Shown: one piece after another, positions 25,776 through 33,836 of the stretch
How the letters are laid out: each line of letters starts with the position of its first letter
Position numbering within the stretch: position 1 is the stretch's first letter
Source: Planctomycetaceae bacterium
GTDB taxonomy: Bacteria; Planctomycetota; Planctomycetia; Pirellulales; Lacipirellulaceae
Reading direction: 5' to 3'
Assembly: GCA_002702655.1 (NCBI GenBank)
Contig: PABB01000069.1
Span: 1-64,000 of the forward strand
Length of the DNA stretch: 64,000 nucleotides
Notes under the pieces: generated by a model
What the model was told of the DNA's origin: nothing
The model's database searches: none
Seen by the model: only the letters and a program-made list of their open reading frames with translations
Position numbers and translations under genes: made by a program

Positions 25776-26588
25776 CTACTGCCGAGTCGGCCGCGTTTCG
25801 CCGGGCAAACGGCGGGAGCCGGTGAGCAGTTCGCTGCGATCGCGATTGAAAGAGGGCGGCGCGAGCGGCAGGTCGCTGATCGTGGCGTCGACGACGCCCT
25901 CACCCGGTACGAGGTACCGCACTTGCAGCACGCCCAGCGGCGGAAACTCGCTGCGCAGCTCGGGCTGCAGACGCTCAAAGGGCAGCCGCACGACGGCGCC
26001 GTCGGGGCCAAACTCCTCCGCGGCAACTTCGACCTGCCACCGCTCGGCAATGGCAAAGCGGCGGTTGCTCGGCCACTTGCCGCCGGTCTCCACGTGCAAC
26101 TCGACGCGGACGATGCCGCCGATGCCGATCGCCTCGCCATGCTCGCCGCGGGGCGAAAGACACAGTTCCAGCCCGTCGATCTGCGGGTCGGCGTCCCAGT
26201 TGGCGACCCCGGCGGCGACTTCCAGCGAGCGCACGACCACGCGATCGGGCAGGGCGGGCGACGCTGCGCTGGGTGCAGGGGGCGTGGTTTCGGCAACCTC
26301 GCTCCACAATGGCGCCAAGGCCACGCGCTCCGCCGCGGTTACCTCAATGACTTCGCTGGCGGGCGTGGTGCTGGTGATGGCGATCCCCGCCGCCTCCGCG
26401 ACGAGCCACAGAGTTTGCTCGTCCGAGCGGGCGTCGATTCGCCCGTGCAGCACGCGTCCCGCGGCCGTGCGGACGGCCACGTCCGTTCCCACGGGCAGCG
26501 GCGACCACGGCGCAGCTTGCGCGCTCGACAGCAGCGCTGCCCAGCAGGCAACGAGCGTGGCGACTAAGCGAGCGGCAGACGACGGCAT
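25776..26588 (-). CDS. Secreted hypothetical protein near the secretin
   Basis: I do not recognise a named family. The 270-residue protein starts at the ATG at 26588 and has a signal peptide (LVATLVACWAALLSSAQA, cleaved before APWS). The first third looks like a small SH3-like/beta barrel (GTDVAVRTAAGRVLHGRI); the rest (DRVVVRSLEVAAGVANWDAD ... LPFERLQPELRSEFPPLGVL) is beta-rich and may be a C2- or Ig-like sandwich. It ends convergent with the secretin gene. Similar secreted proteins with an NWD..P..DGLEL..SP motif occur in planctomycetes, with no known function that I can cite. Confidence 0.6.
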   Translation of the reverse strand: MPSSAARLVATLVACWAALLSSAQAAPWSPLPVGTDVAVRTAAGRVLHGRIDARSDEQTLWLVAEAAGIAITSTTPASEVIEVTAAERVALAPLWSEVAETTPPAPSAASPALPDRVVVRSLEVAAGVANWDADPQIDGLELCLSPRGEHGEAIGIGGIVRVELHVETGGKWPSNRRFAIAERWQVEVAAEEFGPDGAVVRLPFERLQPELRSEFPPLGVLQVRYLVPGEGVVDATISDLPLAPPSFNRDRSELLTGSRRLPGETRPTRQ

Positions 26589-26989
26589 GGCGGACTCTCC
26601 CCAACGAACGACCAACGGTTCGTGGGAGAGAGTACGCAAGGGGGGCGCCTCGCGACCGCGGGGCCGACCGGCGGTCGCCGCATTGAGCGGGCGTCGATGC
26701 GCAACTGCCTTCTTGTCAGCAACTTACAGCGACAGAAAACAGCGCAAAGCCGCCGCCGGCGAGTGTCGCCGCGGCCCACCCCGTCGCCTTGCGGCAACGC
26801 GATGTGGCGTTTTCACAACACGGCGGAGCCCGGAGGACTGCGAAGTGAGAGCGTGCCACTGCTGGCTGGTCCAACAGTGCGAAGCGGGTACACGGCGCCC
26901 ACCGCTGGGCGAGCCAGCAGTGGCACGCAAACGCCGCATCGACCCGTCGCCGCGTGCAGAAACACCGACCGCCGCCGGTCTGCCGCCAA
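26589..26989. other. 401-bp intergenic region carrying a palindromic repeat
   Basis: No gene is supported. The region separates the secreted hypothetical protein from the leftward pseudopilin block. It contains the palindrome listed at 26851-26928 and otherwise shows no clear promoter or terminator. Confidence 0.4.
26851..26928. repeat. Interspersed palindrome, CCACTGCTGG family copy 2
   Basis: GCGTGCCACTGCTGGCT (26851-26867) and AGCCAGCAGTGGCACGC (26912-26928) are perfect 17-base inverted repeats around a 44-base centre. The arm extends the one at 10756. It lies in the gap downstream of a leftward gene. Confidence 0.75.
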
Positions 26990-28237
26990 TCAGTCCGGCG
27001 TCACCTGCCGCCAGCTGCCGGGGACGATCACGACGTTGGCGTCTTGCGTGAAGCCCGGCGGGGGCGTGATCGCGGCGGTGTCGTCGTACTTGATGACCGG
27101 CATGGTCTTGGCTTGGATCGCACAATTCCCGCCGGCCAGGAAAATCCCCCGCAGGTCGGGCGTCCGCACGCTCGAGCCGTTGCCTTTAATGGTGAGATTG
27201 CCGCTGCAGTACACCAACCCGGCCAGCGAAGAGATGAACGTGTCGCTCTTGTCGGAGTCTTCGCTGCCTTGAAACGGCGTCCCCGACGGATTGTACGACG
27301 GCGACAGGAGCCATTCGGTCACGTCGCCGTCTCTCAGCGAGATTTCCAGATCGCCGTCGACCAGCAGCGCCGGGTAATTGGGGTACGCGGGCTCCCAGTT
27401 GACAACGTCGTTGACAATCACCTTCTTGCCCGGCGCCAGGTTGGTCACGATCAGCGTGCCGACAATCCGGGCGCCGAAGATCGTTAAGTCCTTACCCTGC
27501 GTATCGATCACGTAGATCCCGTCGTCGTTCTTGTCGCCCCAGCTGGATTTGGGACTCAGGACGGTCGTTGTGATCAGTGCCGTTCCGACGACGCCGGGCG
27601 TGACAACCGTTCCCATCTTTTCGTAGTAGTCGAACACCATGCTGGGCGTGGGCAGCGATCGCAGCGCGGCGGGCGCGGTTTGCGTGCCGACGACGCTGCC
27701 GGCGCCGGCGATCGCTTGCGCCCCGATGTTGGCCGTGACGACGCCGTCGTTGTTGACCGAGCCGTTGACGGCGACGGGTGCATCCTCGGCCGTGATCTCG
27801 CAGTCCGAGTCAATGGTCAAATTGCCGCCTGCCAGCAAAGCGCAGCTGAGGTCGGGCCGCTGGGCCAAATCGACCTCCAACGTGCAGGTGGCGTCGCCCA
27901 CCGTACCGGCGCCTTGCAGCGTACGGTTGGTTCCACCCGCGTTTTTCAGCCGCCAGACAAATTTGCCGCCGCCGGCGGACACTGGGGTCGCCGGGTAGTC
28001 CGTGTCGACCGCATAGGTCGTCAGCCAATTGGCGTCGGCCTGCAACTGCGTGATCGCCAACTCAATCGCCGAGGCCGCCAGCAATCGGGCCTGCGGCTGT
28101 TGGGCGTCGGTGACCGTCGAAGCCAGATGCACCCGCGCCGCATGCATCCCCGCCAGCGCCAACAACGACACGACCACGCTGGTCCCCAGGACAGCCAGGT
28201 ACAGCGAACCGCGGCGATTATGGGGACGGGAAAGCAT
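26990..28237 (-). CDS. PilX-like pseudopilin accessory protein
   Basis: The 415-residue protein starts at the ATG at 28237. An N-terminal basic patch and single hydrophobic helix (RRGSLYLAVLGTSVVVSLLA) resemble PilX/GspK-type minor pilins, which lack the strict GFTLxE site. The long C-terminal domain is beta-helix-like, with NLTIDSDCEI, ALLVDGDLEISL and GLVYCSGNLTIKGNG turns, as in PilX proteins of other planctomycetes. It is the last gene of a leftward block of four pseudopilin-type genes and probably sits at the tip or base of the pseudopilus. Confidence 0.7.
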   Translation of the reverse strand: MLSRPHNRRGSLYLAVLGTSVVVSLLALAGMHAARVHLASTVTDAQQPQARLLAASAIELAITQLQADANWLTTYAVDTDYPATPVSAGGGKFVWRLKNAGGTNRTLQGAGTVGDATCTLEVDLAQRPDLSCALLAGGNLTIDSDCEITAEDAPVAVNGSVNNDGVVTANIGAQAIAGAGSVVGTQTAPAALRSLPTPSMVFDYYEKMGTVVTPGVVGTALITTTVLSPKSSWGDKNDDGIYVIDTQGKDLTIFGARIVGTLIVTNLAPGKKVIVNDVVNWEPAYPNYPALLVDGDLEISLRDGDVTEWLLSPSYNPSGTPFQGSEDSDKSDTFISSLAGLVYCSGNLTIKGNGSSVRTPDLRGIFLAGGNCAIQAKTMPVIKYDDTAAITPPPGFTQDANVVIVPGSWRQVTPD

Positions 28238-28299
28238 CGGGATGTTTGATGTGGGAGGTGGGATTGTCGATGTCAGTGGGGAAGGGAAGCGGGCAGGCA

Positions 28300-28392
28300 T
28301 GAGCGATAAACGATGAGCGATGAACGGCAAGTCGTCGCTACGCGCCGGCGAGCGGTGAGTATCGTCGTTCAGCGATCATCGTTCAGCGCTCA
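28300..28392. repeat. 27-bp imperfect inverted repeat between pseudopilin genes
   Basis: TGAGCGATAAACGATGAGCG (arm 28300-28326) and its partner (28366-28392, containing CGTTCAGCGATCATCGTTCA) match at 23 of 27 positions. It lies in the 164-bp gap between two genes of the same leftward block, so a hairpin would form in the transcript ahead of the PilX-like start. Confidence 0.65.
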
Positions 28393-28401
28393 GCGCTTCC
28401 G

Positions 28402-29028
28402 CTACTCGTCCTCCGCGTGATTGATCATGCGGGCCCCGCTGTGCAACGTCGTGCTATCGAGCTGCAGTTCGTGCCACATGAATGTCCTCAGTTTCGCGTC
28501 CAGTACGGGTGGTTGTTCCAGGGCGCCGCCGACGGACCGGTACGCGACGAGTGTCGTCGCGGCGCCCGCGGGATCAGTCACGGTCACGGTGATCCGCTTC
28601 AGCCCCTCGTCGCTGGCCGTGGTTTGCGTCGGATCGCTGAGTCGCACGTAGTCCACGCTGACCGCACGCGTCCAGTTCTCGTCTTTGTAGCCCGAAAGTT
28701 TCGAGTTCTTATTATCTTTCGGCGGGGTGCTGGACCAACCGTCGTAGTCGTCGACATCGTCCCAGTCCTTGCGTTCGACCGTGTTCTCGCCGCTCTCGAC
28801 TCCGAACACAGGCGCGTCATCAGGATCCGCGTAGTGCTGCTGCAGAACCTCGGCCATCAGGTCCGCCGCCAATGCCTGCCGAGAGTGCATTGCCGAGGAG
28901 GCGTTCCACGTTTGCAGGGCCCCGCCCGTGGAGCGTAGCGCCCCCACCAGCACGAGGCCGACCAGCGGGATCGAGACGATGACCTCAGCCAGCGTCACGC
29001 CGCGGCGTTTCGGTTTGTCGGCGGTCAT
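28402..29028 (-). CDS. PilV/GspI-like minor pseudopilin
   Basis: The 208-residue protein starts at the ATG at 29028. It begins with a basic leader and a prepilin-type helix (RRGVTLAEVIVSIPLVGLVL) with the E at +5, then AADLMAEVLQQHYADP, typical of PilV/GspI minor pilins. The same reading frame is open back to 30153 because the preceding pseudopilin gene appears to have lost one base; an independent start at 29028 is favoured by the intact leader. It probably forms part of the pseudopilus initiating complex. Confidence 0.75.
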   Translation of the reverse strand: MTADKPKRRGVTLAEVIVSIPLVGLVLVGALRSTGGALQTWNASSAMHSRQALAADLMAEVLQQHYADPDDAPVFGVESGENTVERKDWDDVDDYDGWSSTPPKDNKNSKLSGYKDENWTRAVSVDYVRLSDPTQTTASDEGLKRITVTVTDPAGAATTLVAYRSVGGALEQPPVLDAKLRTFMWHELQLDSTTLHSGARMINHAEDE

Positions 29029-29077
29029 GGGACTTGCCTGACGGAGATGTTCCGGGGTCGAGGTCAGCGGCGCGGCG

Positions 29078-30153
29078 CTACTTGGGGGCAATCGCAATCG
29101 TGATCGTGAGATACTGTTCGCTGTCGGTGAGATTAAAATGGACGTGCCGCTGCTTCCCGCGTCGGGCTGAAACACATACCCGCCGCCCCCCGCGCAGTTC
29201 GTCCCGCTGCCGTCGCTTTCGTCCATGGTGATCGTCGTACAATCCGACAAACCGGGTTCGCCCTTGGTGATGTCGTTGTCGTCGAACCCGCCAATCCGCA
29301 ACACCAGGGCGTTATCGACGGTGGTCGTGACCCCAGGACTAATCGGCGAGCTGGAAACTCCCACCACAATCCCGCTGGACGCGTTGATCGGGCTCACGGG
29401 GTCGTGCCCCGTGAATCGCATCATCCAGCCGTACATGTCCTCGTCGTCAAGCTGAGTGAAAATATGCTCCGAGGGTTCTGACGCGCCGGCAATCTTCCAC
29501 CAGACACCCAACTGCAAGGCCGTTCCGGAATGCGTTGCCTGCGCGATCTCGGTCCACCCTTCGCCCCCCGGCGGGACAATCGGGTCGTTGTTGTCGCACA
29601 CCACCGCGGTGATCAGCAGATCGCCCGCAGCCGTCTGGTCGGGCGTCTTGACCTTCAGCTCCGTCGCGTCCTTCTTGGCCTCGTCTTTGAAGCTCTCGAA
29701 CATTAGCCCCAGCCACCGCGTGCCCCAATCGTCCTTGTCGTAAGGCGTAGGCGTCGGGGCGCCGCCGGTGACATCCCGCTCCAGAAAATCGAAGATCGAG
29801 TCGGTCACGCCTGTCAGCAACGTGGACGTAGCGCCGTTGAAGGTCAGCGACAACGTATCGGCGTCCTTGTCGTAGGCGTAGGTGACGTTCTCCTCGACGC
29901 CGTCGCCGTTCTCGTCGGGGACGGTGAACGTGATCGTTTCCTTGTCCCGCACGGTGAACGCCGTGGCGCGACTGACGTCGCGGACCATGTCGGCCTGCAC
30001 GCCAGCGGCGTCCGTGGCCACGACGATGTTTAACTGGCCGTCGGACGCTTCGACCGCAATGAACACCGACATGGCCAGCCCGGCCAGCAGCACCGACGCG
30101 GCGGCCATGCTGATTACCAGTTCTAGCAGCGTGTGGGCCGAGCGATTGATCAT
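29078..30153 (-). CDS. PilW-like pseudopilin with extra beta-sandwich domain; apparent 1-base frameshift near its end
   Basis: The N-terminus has a prepilin helix (HTLLELVISMAAASVLLAGL). After a PilW-like segment, residues ~150-335 form a beta-sandwich with GDLLITAVVCDNN, LGVWWKIAGASE and WMMRFTGHDPVSPI, a module I associate with planctomycete exported proteins. Frame A runs to SGTSI, then enters unrelated Arg/Pro sequence and continues into the next gene. Adding one T to the run ATTTTAAT (A4 at 29135-29138 on the plus strand) restores FNLTDSEQYLTITIAIAPK and a stop at 29078-29080, a natural strand-like ending. I infer a -1 deletion, either real or a read error. If genuine, the cell makes a 583-residue fusion spanning 28402-30153. 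The gene overlaps the upstream gspH-like stop by four bases. Confidence 0.7.
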
Positions 30154-30650
30154 GGCTGCACCGTCGCCTTTCCGGTGACGCCGTCGACGATCACCGTCCG
30201 CTGCACGCCGCCGGCGGAAACCACCACCGAACCGCCGTAGTCGGGCCGGCCGAACCGGTTGAACGTGATCGACAGCGACGTCCCGTCGGCGCCAAACGAC
30301 GCGCTGTCCACCGCGGCCTGGTACGGCTCGGGCGCCAGGTCGACCACGTAGCTCTGACTGGCGCGGTCGAAGTGGCTCAGGCCGACCAGTTCGTACGTCT
30401 CGGCGCTCGGGTCGAACGTCACTGTCTGGGCATCGTTGCGCGCCTGGGCCTGGTGACGGGCGTGATCCAGGTCGCTGGCCACCACCAGGGCGGCGGCGCG
30501 GGCGCGGGCGTCGCGCATGGCGTCGACAATCGCCGGCGCCGCCACGGCCGCCAGAATCCCCATCACCAGTACGGCGATCGTCAGCTCGATGAGCGTGAAC
30601 GCGGTGCGCCGCGGTGCGGCGGCAACAGATTGCGACTGCGCAGTGGTCAT
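30150..30650 (-). CDS. GspH/FimT-type pseudopilin
   Basis: The 166-residue protein starts at the ATG at 30650. The prepilin site and helix are FTLIELTIAVLVMGILAAVA followed by PAIVDAMRDARARAAALVVAS, as in GspH. The C-terminal beta domain includes ITFNRFGRPDYGGSVVVSAGG, the typical GspH ending. Its stop overlaps the ATG of the next pseudopilin gene (ATGA, 30150-30153), indicating translational coupling. It starts 20 bp after the HD-GYP gene in the same direction. Confidence 0.85.
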   Translation of the reverse strand: MTTAQSQSVAAAPRRTAFTLIELTIAVLVMGILAAVAAPAIVDAMRDARARAAALVVASDLDHARHQAQARNDAQTVTFDPSAETYELVGLSHFDRASQSYVVDLAPEPYQAAVDSASFGADGTSLSITFNRFGRPDYGGSVVVSAGGVQRTVIVDGVTGKATVQP

Positions 30651-30669
30651 CGACTCGACTCCCGGGCGC

Positions 30670-32334
30670 CTACGCCGATGGCGCGGCCACGTCGGCGTGC
30701 CGGGCAGGTTCGGCCGATGCGGCCTTCTCATCGGCTTCCCAGGGGGGATCCATGATCTTGCTCAGGCTGTTCTTCCAAGTACGCATCGTTTCGTGAATGT
30801 CGTCGCGGGCGGCCAGAAAGGCTCCAACGACTTCGGCGTCCCACTGTTTGCCGGCGCCGGACCGCAAGATTGACTCGGCCTTCTCGATCGACATGCCGTC
30901 GCGATAGGGACGATTGCTGGTCATGGCGTCCCAGGCGTCGACCACGGCCAGGATGCGCGCGTCCAGCGGAATCACCTCGCCGCTCAAACCGTACGGATAG
31001 CCGCTACCGTCCATCGCTTCGTGATGGTGCAGCACGGCCGGCAGCAGATGCCGCAACGGTTTGAGCCGGTACAGCAGCCGCCAGCCAGTCTCGGGGTGGC
31101 GACGGATTTGGGCGAATTCTTCGTTTGTCAAGCTGCCGGGCTTCAGCAGCACGTCGTCGGCCACCCCCACCTTGCCGATGTCGTGCAGCAGCCCCGCGAG
31201 GTAGACATGGTGGCAATCCATGGCCGACATGCCCAGTTCTTGCGCAACGCGGCGACCGAACAGCGCCACGCGATCACTGTGGCCGCAGGTGTAGGCGTCT
31301 TTGGCCTCCACCACGCCGACCAGCGTGTGAATCGCGTCGACCACCAGTTGCTCGTGCTGCTTGAACAGCGACACGTTCGCCGCGTGGGTCGCCAGCAACG
31401 CGGCCGCCGACTGCAGCAGCGTGGCTTCCATCGAGCCAATTTCGTCAAAGCCCAGCGAATTGGCCGGGCCCGCCAGATGGTTGCTTTCGTCAATTTTGTT
31501 GACGCCCACCAGCCAACCATAGACGGTCTGTTCCTTCACGATCGGCGCCACGACGACCGACCGCACCTGGGCCAGCGGCGAGGCACTGGAGTTGCGCGAC
31601 GCTTGCGGGAAGTTCTTGACGACCACTTGCGTCGGGTTGCCGTGCATGAGCGACTCGATCACGCGGAACCAGTCCTCCTGCGCTGCTCGCAGTTTGCCGT
31701 GCGAGGCCGCCAGATCGGCCACGCCGACATGGCCGTCGTCCGTCTGCTCGGCGCGGAACAGCGCCAGCCCTTCGATCCGCACCAGCTCCCGCAGCGAGGG
31801 AATCATGCTGGCGGCCACGTCGGCCAGCGAGTTGGTCGCGTCGCAATACTCCACGTACTGTGACAATCGCCGCAGAAAGGCCAGCTCCTCGTAGCTGTCG
31901 GCCAGCCGGTGCGAGTAGCTTTCCAGCAGTTGGCTTTGTTCGGCCTGCTGCTGGGCGTCGCTGCGCACGGACAGGACGACCCCGGTGAGCAGCTTGGCCA
32001 GCAGTTCGGGATCGGCGGGCGCCGCGCCGGCCACGACGACGGAGCCGCCGCCGGCATCGGTCACGGCCGCGCCGACCAACAGCGTCGCGTCGTCGACGCG
32101 ATACGCCGCGGCTCGACCGGGCTCGCCCGCCGCAATGCCGTCGAGCGCCGTGACCCACGTTTCATGGGGGGCCTGGCAGCCTGTCTCGTCGCAGACCCAG
32201 CCCTCGGCCCGTTTGTGCCAGCAGCCAAACGGTCGGGCAAACGCCTGGGCCAAACCCTCGCGCACTTCGGCCAGCGTGGCAGTTTCACAAAATTCGGCAA
32301 TCATTCGCGCGAATCCCTCGGTCATCCGCATCAT
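30670..32334 (-). CDS. HD-GYP domain signalling protein with GAF-like sensor
   Basis: The 554-residue soluble protein has a central GAF-like sensor (about residues 165-335) and a C-terminal HD-GYP domain: AYTCGHSDRVA, HDIGK near 384, HPETG, HHHEAMDGSGYP near 432 and GLSGEVIPLDARILAVVDAW. The signature varies from canonical HHE..DG(T/S)GYP only slightly, so it should hydrolyse cyclic di-GMP or a related dinucleotide. It heads the leftward pseudopilin block and is divergent from the major pseudopilin, so it may tie the machine to c-di-GMP levels. The N-terminal ~140 residues resemble no domain I can name. Confidence 0.88.
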   Translation of the reverse strand: MMRMTEGFARMIAEFCETATLAEVREGLAQAFARPFGCWHKRAEGWVCDETGCQAPHETWVTALDGIAAGEPGRAAAYRVDDATLLVGAAVTDAGGGSVVVAGAAPADPELLAKLLTGVVLSVRSDAQQQAEQSQLLESYSHRLADSYEELAFLRRLSQYVEYCDATNSLADVAASMIPSLRELVRIEGLALFRAEQTDDGHVGVADLAASHGKLRAAQEDWFRVIESLMHGNPTQVVVKNFPQASRNSSASPLAQVRSVVVAPIVKEQTVYGWLVGVNKIDESNHLAGPANSLGFDEIGSMEATLLQSAAALLATHAANVSLFKQHEQLVVDAIHTLVGVVEAKDAYTCGHSDRVALFGRRVAQELGMSAMDCHHVYLAGLLHDIGKVGVADDVLLKPGSLTNEEFAQIRRHPETGWRLLYRLKPLRHLLPAVLHHHEAMDGSGYPYGLSGEVIPLDARILAVVDAWDAMTSNRPYRDGMSIEKAESILRSGAGKQWDAEVVGAFLAARDDIHETMRTWKNSLSKIMDPPWEADEKAASAEPARHADVAAPSA

Positions 32335-32539
32335 GCGGGTTGTGTGGACGGCCCCGGCTGGAGCCCGCGGCTGCTTGTATCAATCAAACGGTTTTCGCAC
32401 GGGGCTAACCCCTCCTGCGAGCGGCCATGCGCAGTGCTTCGAGACTGTATAGCTTGCGTTCGGTGCGCAACCAGCTTCGGTGGTTTCACGGTTCTTTGTT
32501 TCGCTTTTCCGCAATTGCGAGGTGCGCGCAGGACGCGAT

Positions 32540-32553
32540 CTACACTCGTGTAG
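32540..32553. promoter_or_regulatory. Candidate operator CTACACTCGTGTAG
   Basis: A perfect 6-base inverted repeat with a 2-base centre, ~155 bp upstream of the major pseudopilin start. The TACA/TGTA half-sites resemble those bound by BlaI/CopY-type winged-helix repressors, but no such regulator is encoded nearby, so the binder is unknown. Confidence 0.3.
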
Positions 32554-32588
32554 TCGACGCCACTGTGCGTACCCTGTGCGTTGGCGCG

Positions 32589-32615
32589 TTGCAACACTGG
32601 GGCCCATTGCAACAC
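32589..32615. promoter_or_regulatory. Direct repeat TTGCAACAC x2
   Basis: TTGCAACAC occurs at 32589-32597 and 32607-32615, 18 bases apart start to start, ~90-110 bp before the pseudopilin ATG. GTTGCAAC is itself palindromic. It could be a pair of activator or repressor sites; nothing confirms this. Confidence 0.3.
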
Positions 32616-32706
32616 GCTTGACGGCTGGCCGACGACCTGGCAGATGAACCGTCGCGCTAGACAGATTCACTCCATTGGCAATACGAGCCGAGAGGCAGCT
32701 TGGACC

Positions 32707-33123
32707 ATGAAGAACCGCACCAAACCAACACGCCGCGGGTTCACGCTCGTGGAACTCGTCATCGTTGTGCTCATCCTGGGCATCTTGGCCGCCGTGGCCG
32801 CGCCCAAGATGTTCGACACGGCCGGCGACGCCCGCACCAACGCCACGCGGCATTCTCTGACGGTCGTGCGCGACGCGATCCAGCTGTACCGCGCCAAGAA
32901 CAGCGCGCTGCCGGGCGACGGCGGCACCGAAGCCGACTTGAAAGCCGACTTGGTGAGCATGCTGAACGGTCCGTTCCCCGAGGCTTCGATCGGCAACACG
33001 GGCAGCACCGTGCGAGTGACGACCTCCGGCGCGGCGTTGTCGGCCAGCGGCACCGAGAGCTGGGCCTACGACAACGTGACGGGCGAGTTCATCGTCAATC
33101 ACGCCGACGGCGCCGCGTGGTAA
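32707..33123 (+). CDS. Major pseudopilin (GspG-like)
   Basis: The 138-residue protein starts at the ATG at 32707, with GAGAGG about 12 bases upstream. The leader MKNRTKPTRR is followed by GFTLVELVIVVLILGILAAV and PKMFDTAGDARTNAT, as in GspG. The C-terminal globular domain is short, with a WAYDNVTGEFIVNH beta-strand end. It should be processed by a prepilin peptidase (not in this window) and form the pseudopilus. It opens the rightward pilus operon. Confidence 0.88.
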   Translation: MKNRTKPTRRGFTLVELVIVVLILGILAAVAAPKMFDTAGDARTNATRHSLTVVRDAIQLYRAKNSALPGDGGTEADLKADLVSMLNGPFPEASIGNTGSTVRVTTSGAALSASGTESWAYDNVTGEFIVNHADGAAW

Positions 33124-33191
33124 CCGCGGCGTAACCGCGCTGCACGATTTGTTGACATGACGCACCATTCGATCGATCCCGCCAAAGTCCC

Positions 33192-33614
33192 ATGACTCTC
33201 GATTCGTCAGCACCGAACGTTTCCGGCGAGAAGCCGCGCGCCCTGGTGGCCGAAGACGACCCCGCGCTGGCCGACATCCTGCGGCTGGCGTTCGCTCGGG
33301 CCGGCTTCGACGTGGCCATCGCCCGCAACGGCGTGGAGGCCCTGCGGGCCGCCTCGGCCACGGCGTTTGACGTCGTTTGCAGCGATTTTCAGATGCCGAT
33401 GCTCAACGGCGAGCAGTTCCTGACCGCGCTGCGTGAAGAGGGGCCGTCGCAGAACGCCGTGTGCATGATCTGCTCGGCCAAGTCTTACGAACTGGACTGC
33501 GAGCGGATGAAGCAGCAGTTGAACCTGCACGCCATCTTTTACAAGCCGTTCAGCTTGACCGAGATCGCAGCGGCGGCCCAACAAGGCCTGCTCGAGCGAA
33601 CGCCCACGGCCTAG
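33192..33614 (+). CDS. Single-domain response regulator (CheY-like)
   Basis: The 140-residue protein is a receiver domain only. The acidic pair is in ALVAEDDPALADIL, the phospho-acceptor is Asp65 in VVCSDFQMP, the switch residue is Ser in MICSAKSYE, and Lys118 lies in FYKPF. No output domain follows. The following genes encode a histidine kinase and a STAS protein, so it is probably phosphorylated by that kinase. Its place inside the pilus operon suggests it controls assembly or activity of the machine. Confidence 0.9.
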   Translation: MTLDSSAPNVSGEKPRALVAEDDPALADILRLAFARAGFDVAIARNGVEALRAASATAFDVVCSDFQMPMLNGEQFLTALREEGPSQNAVCMICSAKSYELDCERMKQQLNLHAIFYKPFSLTEIAAAAQQGLLERTPTA

Positions 33615-33836
33615 CCGTCTCGGTGCGATTATGCATCGGCCTGCCGACGAGGCGGTCCGCTCGCCGATCCGGCTCCGCGTGATCCGCGTCGTCGCTACCA
33701 ACGGCGCCATTGCCAGGGCGCGTCAATCGCCGAATCGGCGCCGTGCGTAAGCTACCCTTCTGCAGGCCTCGCCCTCTGCGCGCCGCGTGATCTGCTGCGC
33801 ACGCAGCGGGGCTGACGCACTCGATAAGGCTTGACC

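Larger units (their letters stand above)
32335..32706. other. 372-bp divergent spacer between HD-GYP and major pseudopilin genes
   Basis: No gene is supported. It holds the CTACAC/GTGTAG palindrome and the TTGCAACAC direct repeats listed separately, and so is the likely control region of the rightward pilus operon. TATAGC near 32449 could be a -10 box but has no good -35. Confidence 0.4.

Noticed and set aside
23858-26296. Long open frame (about 812 codons) antisense to the secretin
   Set aside because: It covers two recognised genes on different strands, has no motif, and its amino-acid composition is that of a shadow frame.
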